From Janibacter sp. A1S7 (GTDB lineage Bacteria > Actinomycetota > Actinomycetes > Actinomycetales > Dermatophilaceae): 64,000 nucleotides of DNA. The notes under the pieces were generated by a model that worked only from the letters and a program-made list of their open reading frames with translations, did no database searches and was not told the origin of the DNA. The stretch is from positions 1,364,001 through 1,428,000 of the forward strand of contig NZ_CP144913.1 of NCBI RefSeq assembly GCF_037198315.1, in the 5' to 3' direction. A program made the translations under genes and the position numbers. This document shows positions 35,366 to 43,134 of this stretch, piece by piece; position 1 is the stretch's first letter, and each line of letters starts with the position of its first letter.

Positions 35366-36355
35366 TCAGGTGCTGGGCATGCGGACCACGACCGAGCCGA
35401 CCTTCCGCCCGGTGTCGACCCAGGCGTAGGCCTCCCGCAGATCAGCGAAGTCGTGGGTGCGGTCGACGACGGGCCGGTAGGCGCCCTGCGTCATCAGCTC
35501 GGCCACGTGGGCGGCCAGGGCCGCGTCGCCACTGGGGTAGGGGAAGCGCACGTGTCGGCGCCCCAGCCTGCGGGTGACCGGTCCGATCGCGGCGAGCCCG
35601 AGGTTCTGGCCCCCTCGGCCGAGCTCGGAGGAGCTGTAGCTGCCGCCGGGCCGCAGCAGGGGCCGGCCGGTGGCGAAGGGGAGGTGCCCGGTCGCGTCGA
35701 TGACCGCGTCGAACCCCCCGCCGGCGGAGCGCAGGTCGGTGCCCTCGGAGAGGTCGATGACGTGGGCTGCCCCGAGTTCCTCGAGGAGGTCCGGGTGCGC
35801 GGTGGGACGTCGGTCGCACACGGCCGTGACCTCGACGCCCTCGGCACGCAGCAGCTGGACGAGCGCGGTGCCGATGGTGCCGGTGGCGCCGTGCACGAGC
35901 GCGCGGTGGCCGCGGCCCAGACCGGTCACCCGCAGGAAGGCGTGCGCGTAGAAGGCCCCCTCCATCGCCGGTGCCGCGGCCTCCACCTCCATCCCGGCCG
36001 GTACGGGTGCGATGAGCCCGTCCGCGGCGACGACGAGCAGCTCGGCGTGCGCCCCCGGTCTCCCGTCGACGAAGCCGAAGACCCGTTCCCCCTCCGCCCA
36101 GCGGGTCACGCCCTTGCCGAGAGCGGCGACGGTGCCGGCGTACTCGGAGCCCAGGATCTGCACCCGCGGGCGCGGCCACCCGCAGACGACCCGGTTGATC
36201 CACGGCCGACCGGACCGGTACGCGCAGTCGGTGCGGTTGACGGTGGTCGCGTGCACGCGCACGAGGACCTCACCGGAGCCGGGGGAAGGAGTGGGCACGT
36301 CGCGGATCTCGACGACCTCGGGGCCGCCGTACCGGCGTCTTGTCGCTGCGCGCAC
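35366..36355 (-). CDS. Quinone oxidoreductase-like MDR protein
   Basis: A 329-aa zinc-independent medium-chain dehydrogenase. It has the GroES-like N-terminal domain (TTVNRTDCAYRSG, GSEYAGTV) and the nucleotide motif VHGATGTIGTALVQL; structural-zinc Cys are absent. Likely reduces quinones or enones with NADPH. The GTG at 36355 is chosen because the longer frame (TTG at 36436) would run through the divergent GST promoter. The stop is 2 bp from the end of the macrodomain gene (convergent). Confidence 0.8.
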   Translation of the reverse strand: MRAATRRRYGGPEVVEIRDVPTPSPGSGEVLVRVHATTVNRTDCAYRSGRPWINRVVCGWPRPRVQILGSEYAGTVAALGKGVTRWAEGERVFGFVDGRPGAHAELLVVAADGLIAPVPAGMEVEAAAPAMEGAFYAHAFLRVTGLGRGHRALVHGATGTIGTALVQLLRAEGVEVTAVCDRRPTAHPDLLEELGAAHVIDLSEGTDLRSAGGGFDAVIDATGHLPFATGRPLLRPGGSYSSSELGRGGQNLGLAAIGPVTRRLGRRHVRFPYPSGDAALAAHVAELMTQGAYRPVVDRTHDFADLREAYAWVDTGRKVGSVVVRMPST

Positions 36356-36426
36356 CCGAGCATCGTTGCAGGCGCGAGCGGCGCGGACCAGAGTCGCGTC
36401 ACGAGCACTGGGGGTGGATTTAAGTT

Positions 36427-36432
36427 TAGGTT
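36427..36432 (+). promoter_or_regulatory. -10 box of GST-like gene in an A+T-rich spot
   Basis: TAGGTT ends 6 nt before the ATG at 36439. The surrounding 36419-36440 is A+T-rich for this genome and contains AGTT-N8-AACT (36423-36438 region), a possible operator for the divergent gene pair. Confidence 0.4.
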
Positions 36433-36438
36433 TCAACT

Positions 36439-37491
36439 ATGATGGGCGGTATGGCACAGGGAACGTATGTCGAGAAGGAATTCACCCGGGACACGAGTTA
36501 CATCGAGGACCGGATCACCTCCGACGGGACGGGGGAGTGGCCCGTCGAGGTGGGGCGCTACCGACTCGTCGTCTCCCGCGCCTGTCCCTGGGCCAATCGC
36601 GCGATCATCGTGCGTCGTCTCCTCGGCCTCGAGGACGCCATCTCGATGGGGGTCACCGGCCCGACCCACGACGCCGACAGCTGGACCTTCGACCTCGACC
36701 CCGGCCACCTCGACCCGGTCCTGGGCATCCCGCGGATCAAGGACGCCTACCTCGCTCGCTTCCCCGACTACCCGAAGGGGATCACCGTCCCGGCGATCGT
36801 CGATGTCCCGTCCGGACAGCTCGTGACCAACAACTTCCCGCAGATCACGTTCGACCTCTCCACGCAGTGGCGTGAGCACCACCGCGAGGGCGCCCCGGAC
36901 CTGTGGCCCGCGGACCTGCGCGATGAGATGGAGGTCGTCAACAAGCGCGTCTACACCGAGATCAACAACGGCGTGTACCGCTGCGGCTTCTCCGGCGACC
37001 AGGCGGCGTACGAGACGGCCTACGACCGGCTGTGGACCGCGATGGACTGGCTCGAGGAGCGGCTGTCCACCCGTCGCTATCTCATGGGTGAGCACATCAC
37101 CGAGGCCGACGTGCGGCTCTTCACCACGCTCGCGCGCTTCGACGCCGTCTACCACGGGCACTTCAAGGCCAACCGCTCCAAGCTGAGCGAGATGCCGGTG
37201 CTGTGGGCCTACGCCCGCGACCTGTTCACCACGCCCGGGTTCGGCGACACCACCGACTTCACCCACATCAAGAGCCACTACTACGAGGTCCACCGGGACA
37301 TCAACCCCACGGGCATCGTCCCTGCCGGCCCGGACTATTCGAACTGGCTGGAGCCGCACGGTCGCGAGGCCCTGGGCGGGTCTCCCTTCGCCCCCGGTGC
37401 GACCCCGCCCGGCCCGCCGAGCGAGGAAGAGCGCGTGTCGGTGGCGCACAACCCGCTGCTCGACGAGACGGGCATGGTCCGCTCGGCCTGA
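36439..37491 (+). CDS. Glutathionyl-hydroquinone reductase-like GST (ECM4/YqjG family)
   Basis: A 350-aa Xi-class GST. SRACPWANRA contains the CPW catalytic Cys of glutathionyl-hydroquinone reductases; ITVPAIVD and NNFPQITFDL complete the thioredoxin-like domain, and YLMGEHITEADVRLFTTL is the helical-domain signature. Actinobacteria lack glutathione, so the physiological thiol is probably mycothiol (inference). Starts at 36439, 36442 and 36451 are all possible. Divergent from the quinone oxidoreductase, suggesting a joint quinone-stress role. Confidence 0.85.
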   Translation: MMGGMAQGTYVEKEFTRDTSYIEDRITSDGTGEWPVEVGRYRLVVSRACPWANRAIIVRRLLGLEDAISMGVTGPTHDADSWTFDLDPGHLDPVLGIPRIKDAYLARFPDYPKGITVPAIVDVPSGQLVTNNFPQITFDLSTQWREHHREGAPDLWPADLRDEMEVVNKRVYTEINNGVYRCGFSGDQAAYETAYDRLWTAMDWLEERLSTRRYLMGEHITEADVRLFTTLARFDAVYHGHFKANRSKLSEMPVLWAYARDLFTTPGFGDTTDFTHIKSHYYEVHRDINPTGIVPAGPDYSNWLEPHGREALGGSPFAPGATPPGPPSEEERVSVAHNPLLDETGMVRSA

Positions 37492-37500
37492 GCAACGCGC

Positions 37501-37594
37501 GGGTACGGCGACGCACCGGCGACCCCGGTACGGCCCGAGGCCCGCAGTCCCGGGGTTGCGGCCAGATCCTCGGGTCGACCGTGTCGTCGTACCC
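37501..37594. terminator. Branched 94-nt hairpin between convergent genes
   Basis: Outer stem 37501-37514 with 37581-37594 (12 Watson-Crick pairs plus 2 G-U read on plus). Inside are ACCGG/CCGGT (37515-37529), CCCGAGG/CCTCGGG (37534-37540 with 37568-37574) and CCGCA/TGCGG. It fills the gap after the GST gene and before the DinB-like gene's end, so termination in both directions is the simplest role. Confidence 0.5.
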
Positions 37595-37610
37595 GAGAGT
37601 CACCCACCGG

Positions 37611-38285
37611 TCAGGCGTCCAGCCGCTCGCGCACCGTCCCGGCGCCGTCGCCGGTCACCCGGTCCACGTAGGCGGGCCGGCCGGACAGCACCATGGCCAG
37701 CGCCTCGGCCGAACCGGTGACCACAGCCCCGTCGCCATGCGCCCAGTCCACGTCGGAGGCCACCCACCGCAGGCCGTCAAGCAGTCCCGGCACGGGGATG
37801 AAGGACTGCCGACCCCGTGGCGAGACGATGATCTCGAGCGCGGTGTGCCAGTCCTCGACCGGCGCGGTCACGTCCATACGCTGCGGTTCGGCGAGGTCTC
37901 GCAGGTGGATGCACGCGTCGGTGAATGGCCCGGCGTGGCCGATGTACCAGGGTTTCGAGCCGTCCGCGGCGCGCTCACGGATCTCCGCGGCGATCGCCGC
38001 CAGCGGTCGATCACCGAGTCGAGCGGCGTACACATCGCAGGCGCGGGCCATCGAGCGCATCCGCGCCGCGGTGAGGAGGAAACGCCACGACGGTACGTGG
38101 ACCGGCTGCAGCAGGTGACCGGCGAGGGTGCGCACGTCCCACCCTTCGCACAGCGTCGCATCGCCGGCGTGCTGCTCACCGAGCCGGTCGAGGGTGTCGG
38201 CGAAGCGGCTGCGGTTGGCGGCGGTCCGGGCGATCAGCTGGGCGTCATCCACCCGTACCAGCGTGCCACCGCCCGTGCTCTGCAT
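37611..38285 (-). CDS. Mycothiol-dependent maleylpyruvate isomerase-family protein
   Basis: A 224-aa DinB-like four-helix protein. LCEGWDVRTLAGHLL is the TIGR03083/MDMPI N-terminal signature, and the His there plus HAGPFTDACIHLRDL form the likely divalent-metal site. The C-terminal SCP2-like part (DVDWAHGDGAVVTGSAEALAMVLSGR) is typical of the long form. Proteins of this family use mycothiol for isomerisation or detoxification; the exact reaction is unknown. The leader carries an unusual inverted repeat directly before the ATG. Confidence 0.8.
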   Translation of the reverse strand: MQSTGGGTLVRVDDAQLIARTAANRSRFADTLDRLGEQHAGDATLCEGWDVRTLAGHLLQPVHVPSWRFLLTAARMRSMARACDVYAARLGDRPLAAIAAEIRERAADGSKPWYIGHAGPFTDACIHLRDLAEPQRMDVTAPVEDWHTALEIIVSPRGRQSFIPVPGLLDGLRWVASDVDWAHGDGAVVTGSAEALAMVLSGRPAYVDRVTGDGAGTVRERLDA

Positions 38286-38348
38286 GAGTTTCCCCGGCTG
38301 TGCAGGAGTAGGAAACTCGGGCGAAGCAGGGGATTATCGGGTGACCCG
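38286..38348 (-). promoter_or_regulatory. Promoter and start-codon hairpin of the DinB-like gene
   Basis: On the minus strand a GATAAT -10 overlaps the inverted repeat TCGGGT-C-ACCCGA (38348-38336). Downstream, GAGTTTCC (38318-38311) and GGAAACTC (38293-38286) form a perfect 8-bp stem whose 3' arm contains the GGGGAAA ribosome binding site and abuts the ATG. Confidence 0.45.
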
Positions 38349-38391
38349 AGAAACCAGGGACGGGTGAGGCGCCCCCGAGGCGACAGGCCCC

Positions 38392-39603
38392 TCAGTCGGT
38401 GGATCGTTCCCCCGGCAGGGCGAGCATCCGGTCCAGCGCTGTCCTGGCCTGCTCGGCGACGGTCTCGTCGACGACGATCGGATTGACCACGCGACCCTCC
38501 ACGAGCGACTCGAGCGCCCAGACGAGGTGTGGCAAGTCGATCCGGTTCATCGTCGAGCAGTAGCAGACGTTCTTCTCGAGGAAGCTGATCTGCTGCTCCG
38601 GGTGCTCCTTCGCCAGGCGCTGCACGAGGTTGAGCTCGGTACCGACGACCCACTTCGTACCCGCGGGGGCGGAGGAGACGGCCCTGATGATCTTCTCCGT
38701 CGAGCCGACCTCGTCGGCGAGCGCGACGACCTCGTTGCGGCACTCCGGGTGCACGATCACGCGGACGCCGGGGATCTCCCGTCGCGCCGTCTCGACGGCC
38801 TCGGGGGTGAAGCGTCCGTGGACCGAGCAGTGGCCTCGCCACAGGATCATCCGCGCGTCGCGGATCTCCTCGAGCGTCAGGCCACCCATCGGCAGGTGCG
38901 GGTTCCACACGACGCAGTCCTCGAGGTCGCGTCCGAGGTCGCGCGCCCACGTGTTGCGGCCCAGGTGCTGGTCGGGCAGGAAGAGGACCTTGCCCTCGCC
39001 CTCGACTCCACCCACCTGGTCGAAGGCCCAGGTGAGGGCGCGCTCGGCGTTGGAGCTGGTGCACACGGTGCCGCCGTTGCGGCCGGTGAAGGCCTTGATG
39101 GCCGCGGAGGAGTTCATGTACGTCACCGGGATCGTCGACTCCGCGACCCCGGCCTCGACGAGGTCGTCCCAGCAGTCCTCGACCTGGTGCAGGGCGGCCA
39201 TGTCCGCCATGGAGCAGCCCGCTGCCAGGTCCGGCAGCACGACCGTCTGCTCGTCGCTGGTGAGGACGTCGGCGGACTCGGCCATGAAGTGCACGCCGCA
39301 GAAGACGATGTACGGCGCGTCCGGTCGGGCCGCGGCCTCCTTGGCCAGCTTGAAGGAGTCGCCGGTGGTGTCCGTGAACTCGATGACCTCGTCGCGCTGG
39401 TAGTGGTGTCCGAGCACGAAGACGCGGTCGCCCAGTGCCTCCTTCGCGGCACGTGCACGCGCGACCAGGCCGGGGTCGGAGGGCTCCGGCAGGTCTCCCG
39501 GGCACTCGACACCTCGCTCCGAGTGCGGGTCGCTGTCCTGACCGAGGACGAGCAGCGACAGGGGGGCCGGGCTGGTCTGGGTCGTCTGGCTCACGGCAGG
39601 CAT
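38392..39603 (-). CDS. nadA: Quinolinate synthase A
   Basis: A 403-aa [4Fe-4S] enzyme that condenses iminoaspartate with dihydroxyacetone phosphate for NAD synthesis. GHHYQRDEV is the N-terminal signature; cluster Cys are in VFCGVHFMAES, GGTVCTSSNA and HPECRNEV; a further ENVCYCST motif follows. The ATG at 39603 has GAGGG upstream; GTG 39594 is an alternative. nadB and nadC are not in the window. It is divergent from glycerate kinase and close to erpA, whose product delivers Fe-S clusters. Confidence 0.92.
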   Translation of the reverse strand: MPAVSQTTQTSPAPLSLLVLGQDSDPHSERGVECPGDLPEPSDPGLVARARAAKEALGDRVFVLGHHYQRDEVIEFTDTTGDSFKLAKEAAARPDAPYIVFCGVHFMAESADVLTSDEQTVVLPDLAAGCSMADMAALHQVEDCWDDLVEAGVAESTIPVTYMNSSAAIKAFTGRNGGTVCTSSNAERALTWAFDQVGGVEGEGKVLFLPDQHLGRNTWARDLGRDLEDCVVWNPHLPMGGLTLEEIRDARMILWRGHCSVHGRFTPEAVETARREIPGVRVIVHPECRNEVVALADEVGSTEKIIRAVSSAPAGTKWVVGTELNLVQRLAKEHPEQQISFLEKNVCYCSTMNRIDLPHLVWALESLVEGRVVNPIVVDETVAEQARTALDRMLALPGERSTD

Positions 39604-39631
39604 GCTGCCACACCCTCCACGGCGTCCTCGG

Positions 39632-39637
39632 TAGAGT
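39632..39637 (+). promoter_or_regulatory. -10 box, leaderless promoter of glycerate kinase
   Basis: TAGAGT ends 6 nt before the GTG at 39644. Confidence 0.5.
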
Positions 39638-39643
39638 CCATGC

Positions 39644-40810
39644 GTGCACGTGCTCATCGCGCCGGACCGCTTCACCGGCACCCTCACAGCGACCCAGGCG
39701 GCGGAGGCGATCGCGGCCGGGTGGCGCCGCAAGGCACCCGATGACCTGCTGACCCTCGTCCCGCTCAGCGACGGCGGCCCCGGATTCATCGATGTCCTCA
39801 CCGCGTCGCGCCCCGGCGACTCCTCGGTCGTCACCGTGACCGGCCCCCGCGGTGGAGCCGTCCCGGCGGCCGTGCACGTCACCACGGACGAAGGGGGGCG
39901 ACGCACCGCGTGGGTGGAGTCGGCCCAGGCGATCGGCCTGCATCTGCTCGATGCATCCGCACGCGACCCCGGAGTGACCTCCACGTGGGGCCTGGGCGAG
40001 TTGCTGTCGGCGGCACTTGAGCAGGACGTGGAGCGGATCGTCGTCGGCCTCGGTGGGTCGGGGACCAACGACGCCGGTGCCGGCATGCTCGCCGCCGTGG
40101 GCGCAGGACCGCGTGAGGTCCTCGGTGGTGGGGGCGCCGGCCTGATCGCCGCCAGGGAGGGTGACCTGGCCGGACTGGCGGCCACCCGGGCGCGCTTTGC
40201 CGGGGTGGAGCTGGTCGCTGCGACGGACGTCGCCTCGCCGCTGCTGGGGCTGAAGGGTGCCAGCGCCGTCTTCTCCGAGCAGAAGGGCGCCACGCCCGAG
40301 CAGTCCCAGCTCCTCGAAGGAGCCCTGGGGCACTTCGCGGACCAGGTCCGTCGGGTCATGCCCGCGGGGGCGGACCTGCTCACGGGCCAGGAGCGTCGAC
40401 TCGACCGGGAGCCGGGCGCCGGTGCCGCTGGTGGCGTGGGCTACGGGCTGATGCTCCTGGGTGCCCGGCGCACGAGCGGGGTCGAGACCGTCCTCGACGC
40501 GGTGGGGCTGGGCCCGCTCCTGGCGGCCGCCGACGTCGTCATCACCGGCGAGGGCTGTTTGGACCACGAGAGCATGCAGGGCAAGGTGGTCGCCGGGGTC
40601 GCTGAGCTCGCCGCGACGCATGCGACGCCAACGGTGGCGCTGTGCGGCCGGGTACTCATCGGCCGGCGTGAGGCCATGTCGCTCGGTCTCAGCGGGAGCT
40701 ACGCCGTGGCCGACCGGTACGAGGACGTCGAGCGCTCGATCGCCGACCCGGTCGGCACCCTCACCGACCGCGCGGCGCGGGTCGCGACGACATGGTCACC
40801 CCGCCATTGA
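39644..40810 (+). CDS. glxK: Glycerate kinase
   Basis: A 388-aa kinase of the GckA/GlxK class that phosphorylates D-glycerate. LIAPDRFTGTLTATQAAEAI is the N-terminal block, GLGGSGTNDAGAGML the central glycine-rich site, and TGEGCLDHESMQGK the C-terminal active-site block. M. tuberculosis has the same gene beside erpA (Rv2205c). Its stop codon overlaps the TTGACA of the erpA promoter. The glyoxylate/serine genes that would define the pathway are not here. Confidence 0.88.
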   Translation: MHVLIAPDRFTGTLTATQAAEAIAAGWRRKAPDDLLTLVPLSDGGPGFIDVLTASRPGDSSVVTVTGPRGGAVPAAVHVTTDEGGRRTAWVESAQAIGLHLLDASARDPGVTSTWGLGELLSAALEQDVERIVVGLGGSGTNDAGAGMLAAVGAGPREVLGGGGAGLIAAREGDLAGLAATRARFAGVELVAATDVASPLLGLKGASAVFSEQKGATPEQSQLLEGALGHFADQVRRVMPAGADLLTGQERRLDREPGAGAAGGVGYGLMLLGARRTSGVETVLDAVGLGPLLAAADVVITGEGCLDHESMQGKVVAGVAELAATHATPTVALCGRVLIGRREAMSLGLSGSYAVADRYEDVERSIADPVGTLTDRAARVATTWSPRH

Positions 40811-40833
40811 CACCACCACAACTGGCGTAGGGT
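40807..40833 (+). promoter_or_regulatory. Promoter of the uORF-erpA unit
   Basis: Consensus -35 TTGACA (40807-40812, overlapping the glxK stop) and -10 TAGGGT (40828-40833), spaced 15 nt. The -10 ends 6 nt before an ATG at 40840, so the mRNA should be leaderless for the 29-aa ORF. Confidence 0.6.
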
Positions 40834-40839
40834 GAGCGC

Positions 40840-40929
40840 ATGGGAACAACCGGCGTCACCGTCGCGTTCGACCCGATGTGGCGGGACTCCGCCACTGCCA
40901 CACCCCCGAGCCACGAGGACATCGCATGA
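40840..40929 (+). CDS. 29-aa leader ORF coupled to erpA
   Basis: ATG at 40840, 6 nt after TAGGGT; 29 codons then TGA at 40927-40929, which overlaps the erpA ATG as ATGA. The product (MGTTGVTVAFDPMWRD then ATATPPSHEDIA) has no Cys or signal. The alternatives are that the true erpA frame starts only at 40926 with GAGG 8 nt upstream and this ORF is translated just to open that site, or that it is a real micropeptide. Confidence 0.5.
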   Translation: MGTTGVTVAFDPMWRDSATATPPSHEDIA

Positions 40930-41291
40930 GCGTCCAGGACACTTCTTCCGACGTTGCCACCGACAGCCACGAGGTCATCCTCACCGATGTCGCTGCGGGC
41001 AAGGTCAAGTCGCTGCTCGAGCAGGAGGGGCGGGACGACCTCCGACTGCGCATCGGCGTCCAGCCCGGCGGCTGCTCCGGGCTGATCTACCAGCTCTACT
41101 TCGACGAGCGTTCCCTCGACGGTGACCTCGTCAAGGACTTCGACGGTGTCGCCGTCGTCGTCGACCGGATGAGTGCCCCCTACCTCTCGGGCGCCACGAT
41201 CGACTTCGCCGACACGATCGAGAAGCAGGGCTTCACCATCGACAACCCCAACGCGGGCAGCTCCTGTGCCTGCGGCGACAGCTTCGGCTGA
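40926..41291 (+). CDS. erpA: Fe-S cluster insertion protein (A-type)
   Basis: A 121-aa A-type carrier. The three cluster ligands are in GGCSGLIYQ and SSCACGDSF; EVILTDVAAGKVKSLLEQE is the usual N-terminus. It receives clusters from the SUF system and passes them to apo-enzymes; NadA and LipA in this window are plausible clients (inference). Clear hairpin terminator downstream. Confidence 0.92.
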   Translation: MSVQDTSSDVATDSHEVILTDVAAGKVKSLLEQEGRDDLRLRIGVQPGGCSGLIYQLYFDERSLDGDLVKDFDGVAVVVDRMSAPYLSGATIDFADTIEKQGFTIDNPNAGSSCACGDSFG

Positions 41292-41310
41292 GCCGAGCCG
41301 GCAGCCTGAC

Positions 41311-41342
41311 GGGCCTCCTCACCACACCCGGTGAGGAGGCCC
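41311..41342 (+). terminator. erpA terminator
   Basis: Perfect 13-bp stem GGGCCTCCTCACC (41311-41323) / complement (41330-41342) with a 6-nt loop, 20 nt after the erpA stop. Confidence 0.8.
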
Positions 41343-41365
41343 TCCGCACTCCCGGGGCGCGTCTG

Positions 41366-41371
41366 TAGGGT
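41366..41371 (+). promoter_or_regulatory. -10 box, leaderless promoter of adoK
   Basis: TAGGGT ends 7 nt before the GTG at 41379. Confidence 0.5.
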
Positions 41372-41378
41372 TGCGGGC

Positions 41379-42368
41379 GTGCCCATCGCCATCGCCGGAT
41401 CCATCGCCACCGACCACCTGATGTCCTTCTCGGGTCGCTTCGCCGACTCACTGGTCGCCGACCAGCTGGACAAGATCTCCGTGAGCTTTCTGGCCCACAA
41501 GCTGGACATCCGGCGCGGGGGAGTCGCGGCCAACATCTGCTTCGGTATGGGCAATCTCGGTCAGCGACCGGTGCTCGTCGGCGCCGTCGGCCGGGACTTC
41601 GCCGACTACCGCAGCTGGCTGGAGCGCCACGGTGTCGACTGCGACTCGGTCAGGACCTCCGAGGTCCAGCACACCGCGCGCTTCGTGTGCACGACCGACG
41701 ACGACATGGCCCAGATCGCGACCTTCTACGCCGGCGCGATGAGCGAGGCACGCGAGATCGAGCTCGCCCCGATCGCGGAGCGCGTCGGCGGCCTCGACCT
41801 GGTCCTCGTCGGCCCGGACGACCCGGACGCCATGCGCCGGCACACCCAGGAGTGCCGCGACAGGGGCATTCCCTTCGTGGCAGACCCGAGCCAGCAGCTG
41901 GCCTTCGGTGACGGTGACCTGGTCCGTGATCTCGTCGACGGCGCCGAGTACCTCGTCACCAACGAGTACGAGAGCCACCTGACCGCACAGCGCACGGGCT
42001 GGACCCAGGACGAGATCGACTCCCGGGTCGGCTACCGCGTGACCACCCTCGGCAAGGACGGGGTGCGCATCACCGGCCGGGACCTCGACGAGCCCATCCA
42101 CGTCTCGGCCGCCCGCGAGGTCACCAAGGCCGATCCCACCGGGGTCGGCGACGCCTTCCGCGCCGGCTTCCTCACCGGCATCGCCGAGGGACTGCCCCTG
42201 CGTGAGTCGGCGGAGCTGGGCTCGATGCTCGCCACGTACGTCATCGAGACGGTGGGCACCCAGGAGTACGAGGTGGGCACGACCCGCTTCGTGGAGCGAC
42301 TCACCGAGGCCTACGGTGCCGAGAGCGCCGGGCTGATCGCCGGCCACATCCGCTGCCGACGTCCCTGA
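41379..42368 (+). CDS. adoK: Adenosine kinase (PfkB family)
   Basis: A 329-aa sugar kinase-fold protein whose N-terminus (AGSIATDHLMSFSGRF) and HTARFVCTTDDDMAQIATF block closely match M. tuberculosis AdoK (Rv2202c), which phosphorylates adenosine. RRGGVAANICF is PfkB signature 1 and DPTGVGDAFRAGF holds the catalytic Asp. Starts at GTG 41379. aat follows 16 bp downstream, probably as one transcript. Confidence 0.9.
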   Translation: MPIAIAGSIATDHLMSFSGRFADSLVADQLDKISVSFLAHKLDIRRGGVAANICFGMGNLGQRPVLVGAVGRDFADYRSWLERHGVDCDSVRTSEVQHTARFVCTTDDDMAQIATFYAGAMSEAREIELAPIAERVGGLDLVLVGPDDPDAMRRHTQECRDRGIPFVADPSQQLAFGDGDLVRDLVDGAEYLVTNEYESHLTAQRTGWTQDEIDSRVGYRVTTLGKDGVRITGRDLDEPIHVSAAREVTKADPTGVGDAFRAGFLTGIAEGLPLRESAELGSMLATYVIETVGTQEYEVGTTRFVERLTEAYGAESAGLIAGHIRCRRP

Positions 42369-42384
42369 GGGAGCCACACCCGGG

Positions 42385-43134
42385 ATGACCGCCCCCTTCC
42401 CCCCGATCGAGCCCCGCGGCGGATCCGCCCTGTGGGCGAACTACCTGCGTGCCGGGATCGGGGCCGCGGATGCCCACCCGGGCAGCGCCGGCGAGGTCGT
42501 GGGCGTCGGGGGGCGACTCGACCCGCTGTCGGTGCTCACCGCCTACCGTCTGGGTGTCTTCCCGATGGGTCTGGGCGAAGGGGGTGGCCCCCCGATGGGG
42601 TGGTGGTCCCCCCGGTGGCGCGGTGTCCTCCTGCCCGGAAGGGCGCACGTCTCCCGGTCCCTGCGGCGGTCGCTGCGCAGGTTCACCGTGACGGTGGACC
42701 AGTCCTTCCGCGAGGTGGTCGCCGCCTGCGCCGACCCCGGCCGGGAGGGGGCGTGGATCAGTGCTGCGGTGGCCGAGGCCTACGCCGAGCTGCACGACCT
42801 CGGCTGGGCCCACAGTGTCGAGGTGCGCGAGGCCGGGGGCGCGCTCGTCGGTGGTCTCTACGGTCTGGGCGTGGGCGGCCTCTTCGCGGGGGAGTCGATG
42901 TTCCACCACGCGACGGATGCCTCCAAGGTCGCTCTGGTCCACCTGGACCGGATCATCGCTGCCGACGGTGACGAGCGCCGGATCATCGACGTGCAGTGGC
43001 GCACCCCGCACCTGGGCACGCTGGGGATCGAGGAGGTGCACCGCCGTGAGTACCTGACCAGGCTGTCAGCGGCGCTGGAGGCCCCGTCGATCGATTTCGG
43101 CCGGGCCGCGCCCGGGGAGCCGCCCCGGACCTAG
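42385..43134 (+). CDS. aat: Leucyl/phenylalanyl-tRNA-protein transferase
   Basis: A 249-aa N-end-rule enzyme that adds Leu or Phe to proteins with basic N-termini, tagging them for ClpS/ClpAP. AYRLGVFPMG, WWSPRWRGVLLPG, EAWISAAV-like GAWISAAVAEAY, GLFAGESMFH and DVQWRTPHLGTLG are all conserved in the family. Its TAG shares 3 bp with the stop of the convergent aminotransferase gene. GAGGGAG lies 11 nt upstream of the ATG. Confidence 0.92.
   Translation: MTAPFPPIEPRGGSALWANYLRAGIGAADAHPGSAGEVVGVGGRLDPLSVLTAYRLGVFPMGLGEGGGPPMGWWSPRWRGVLLPGRAHVSRSLRRSLRRFTVTVDQSFREVVAACADPGREGAWISAAVAEAYAELHDLGWAHSVEVREAGGALVGGLYGLGVGGLFAGESMFHHATDASKVALVHLDRIIAADGDERRIIDVQWRTPHLGTLGIEEVHRREYLTRLSAALEAPSIDFGRAAPGEPPRT

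Noticed and set aside
36356..36436. Longer start for the quinone oxidoreductase
   Set aside because: It would need a TTG lying within the divergent GST promoter, and the added residues do not match the family's usual N-terminus.
37501..37594. Possible third copy of the structured element
   Set aside because: It also folds as a three-way junction, but lacks CCCTTGGCGC, has different stem and loop lengths and pairs better on the strand with the opposite hairpin order.
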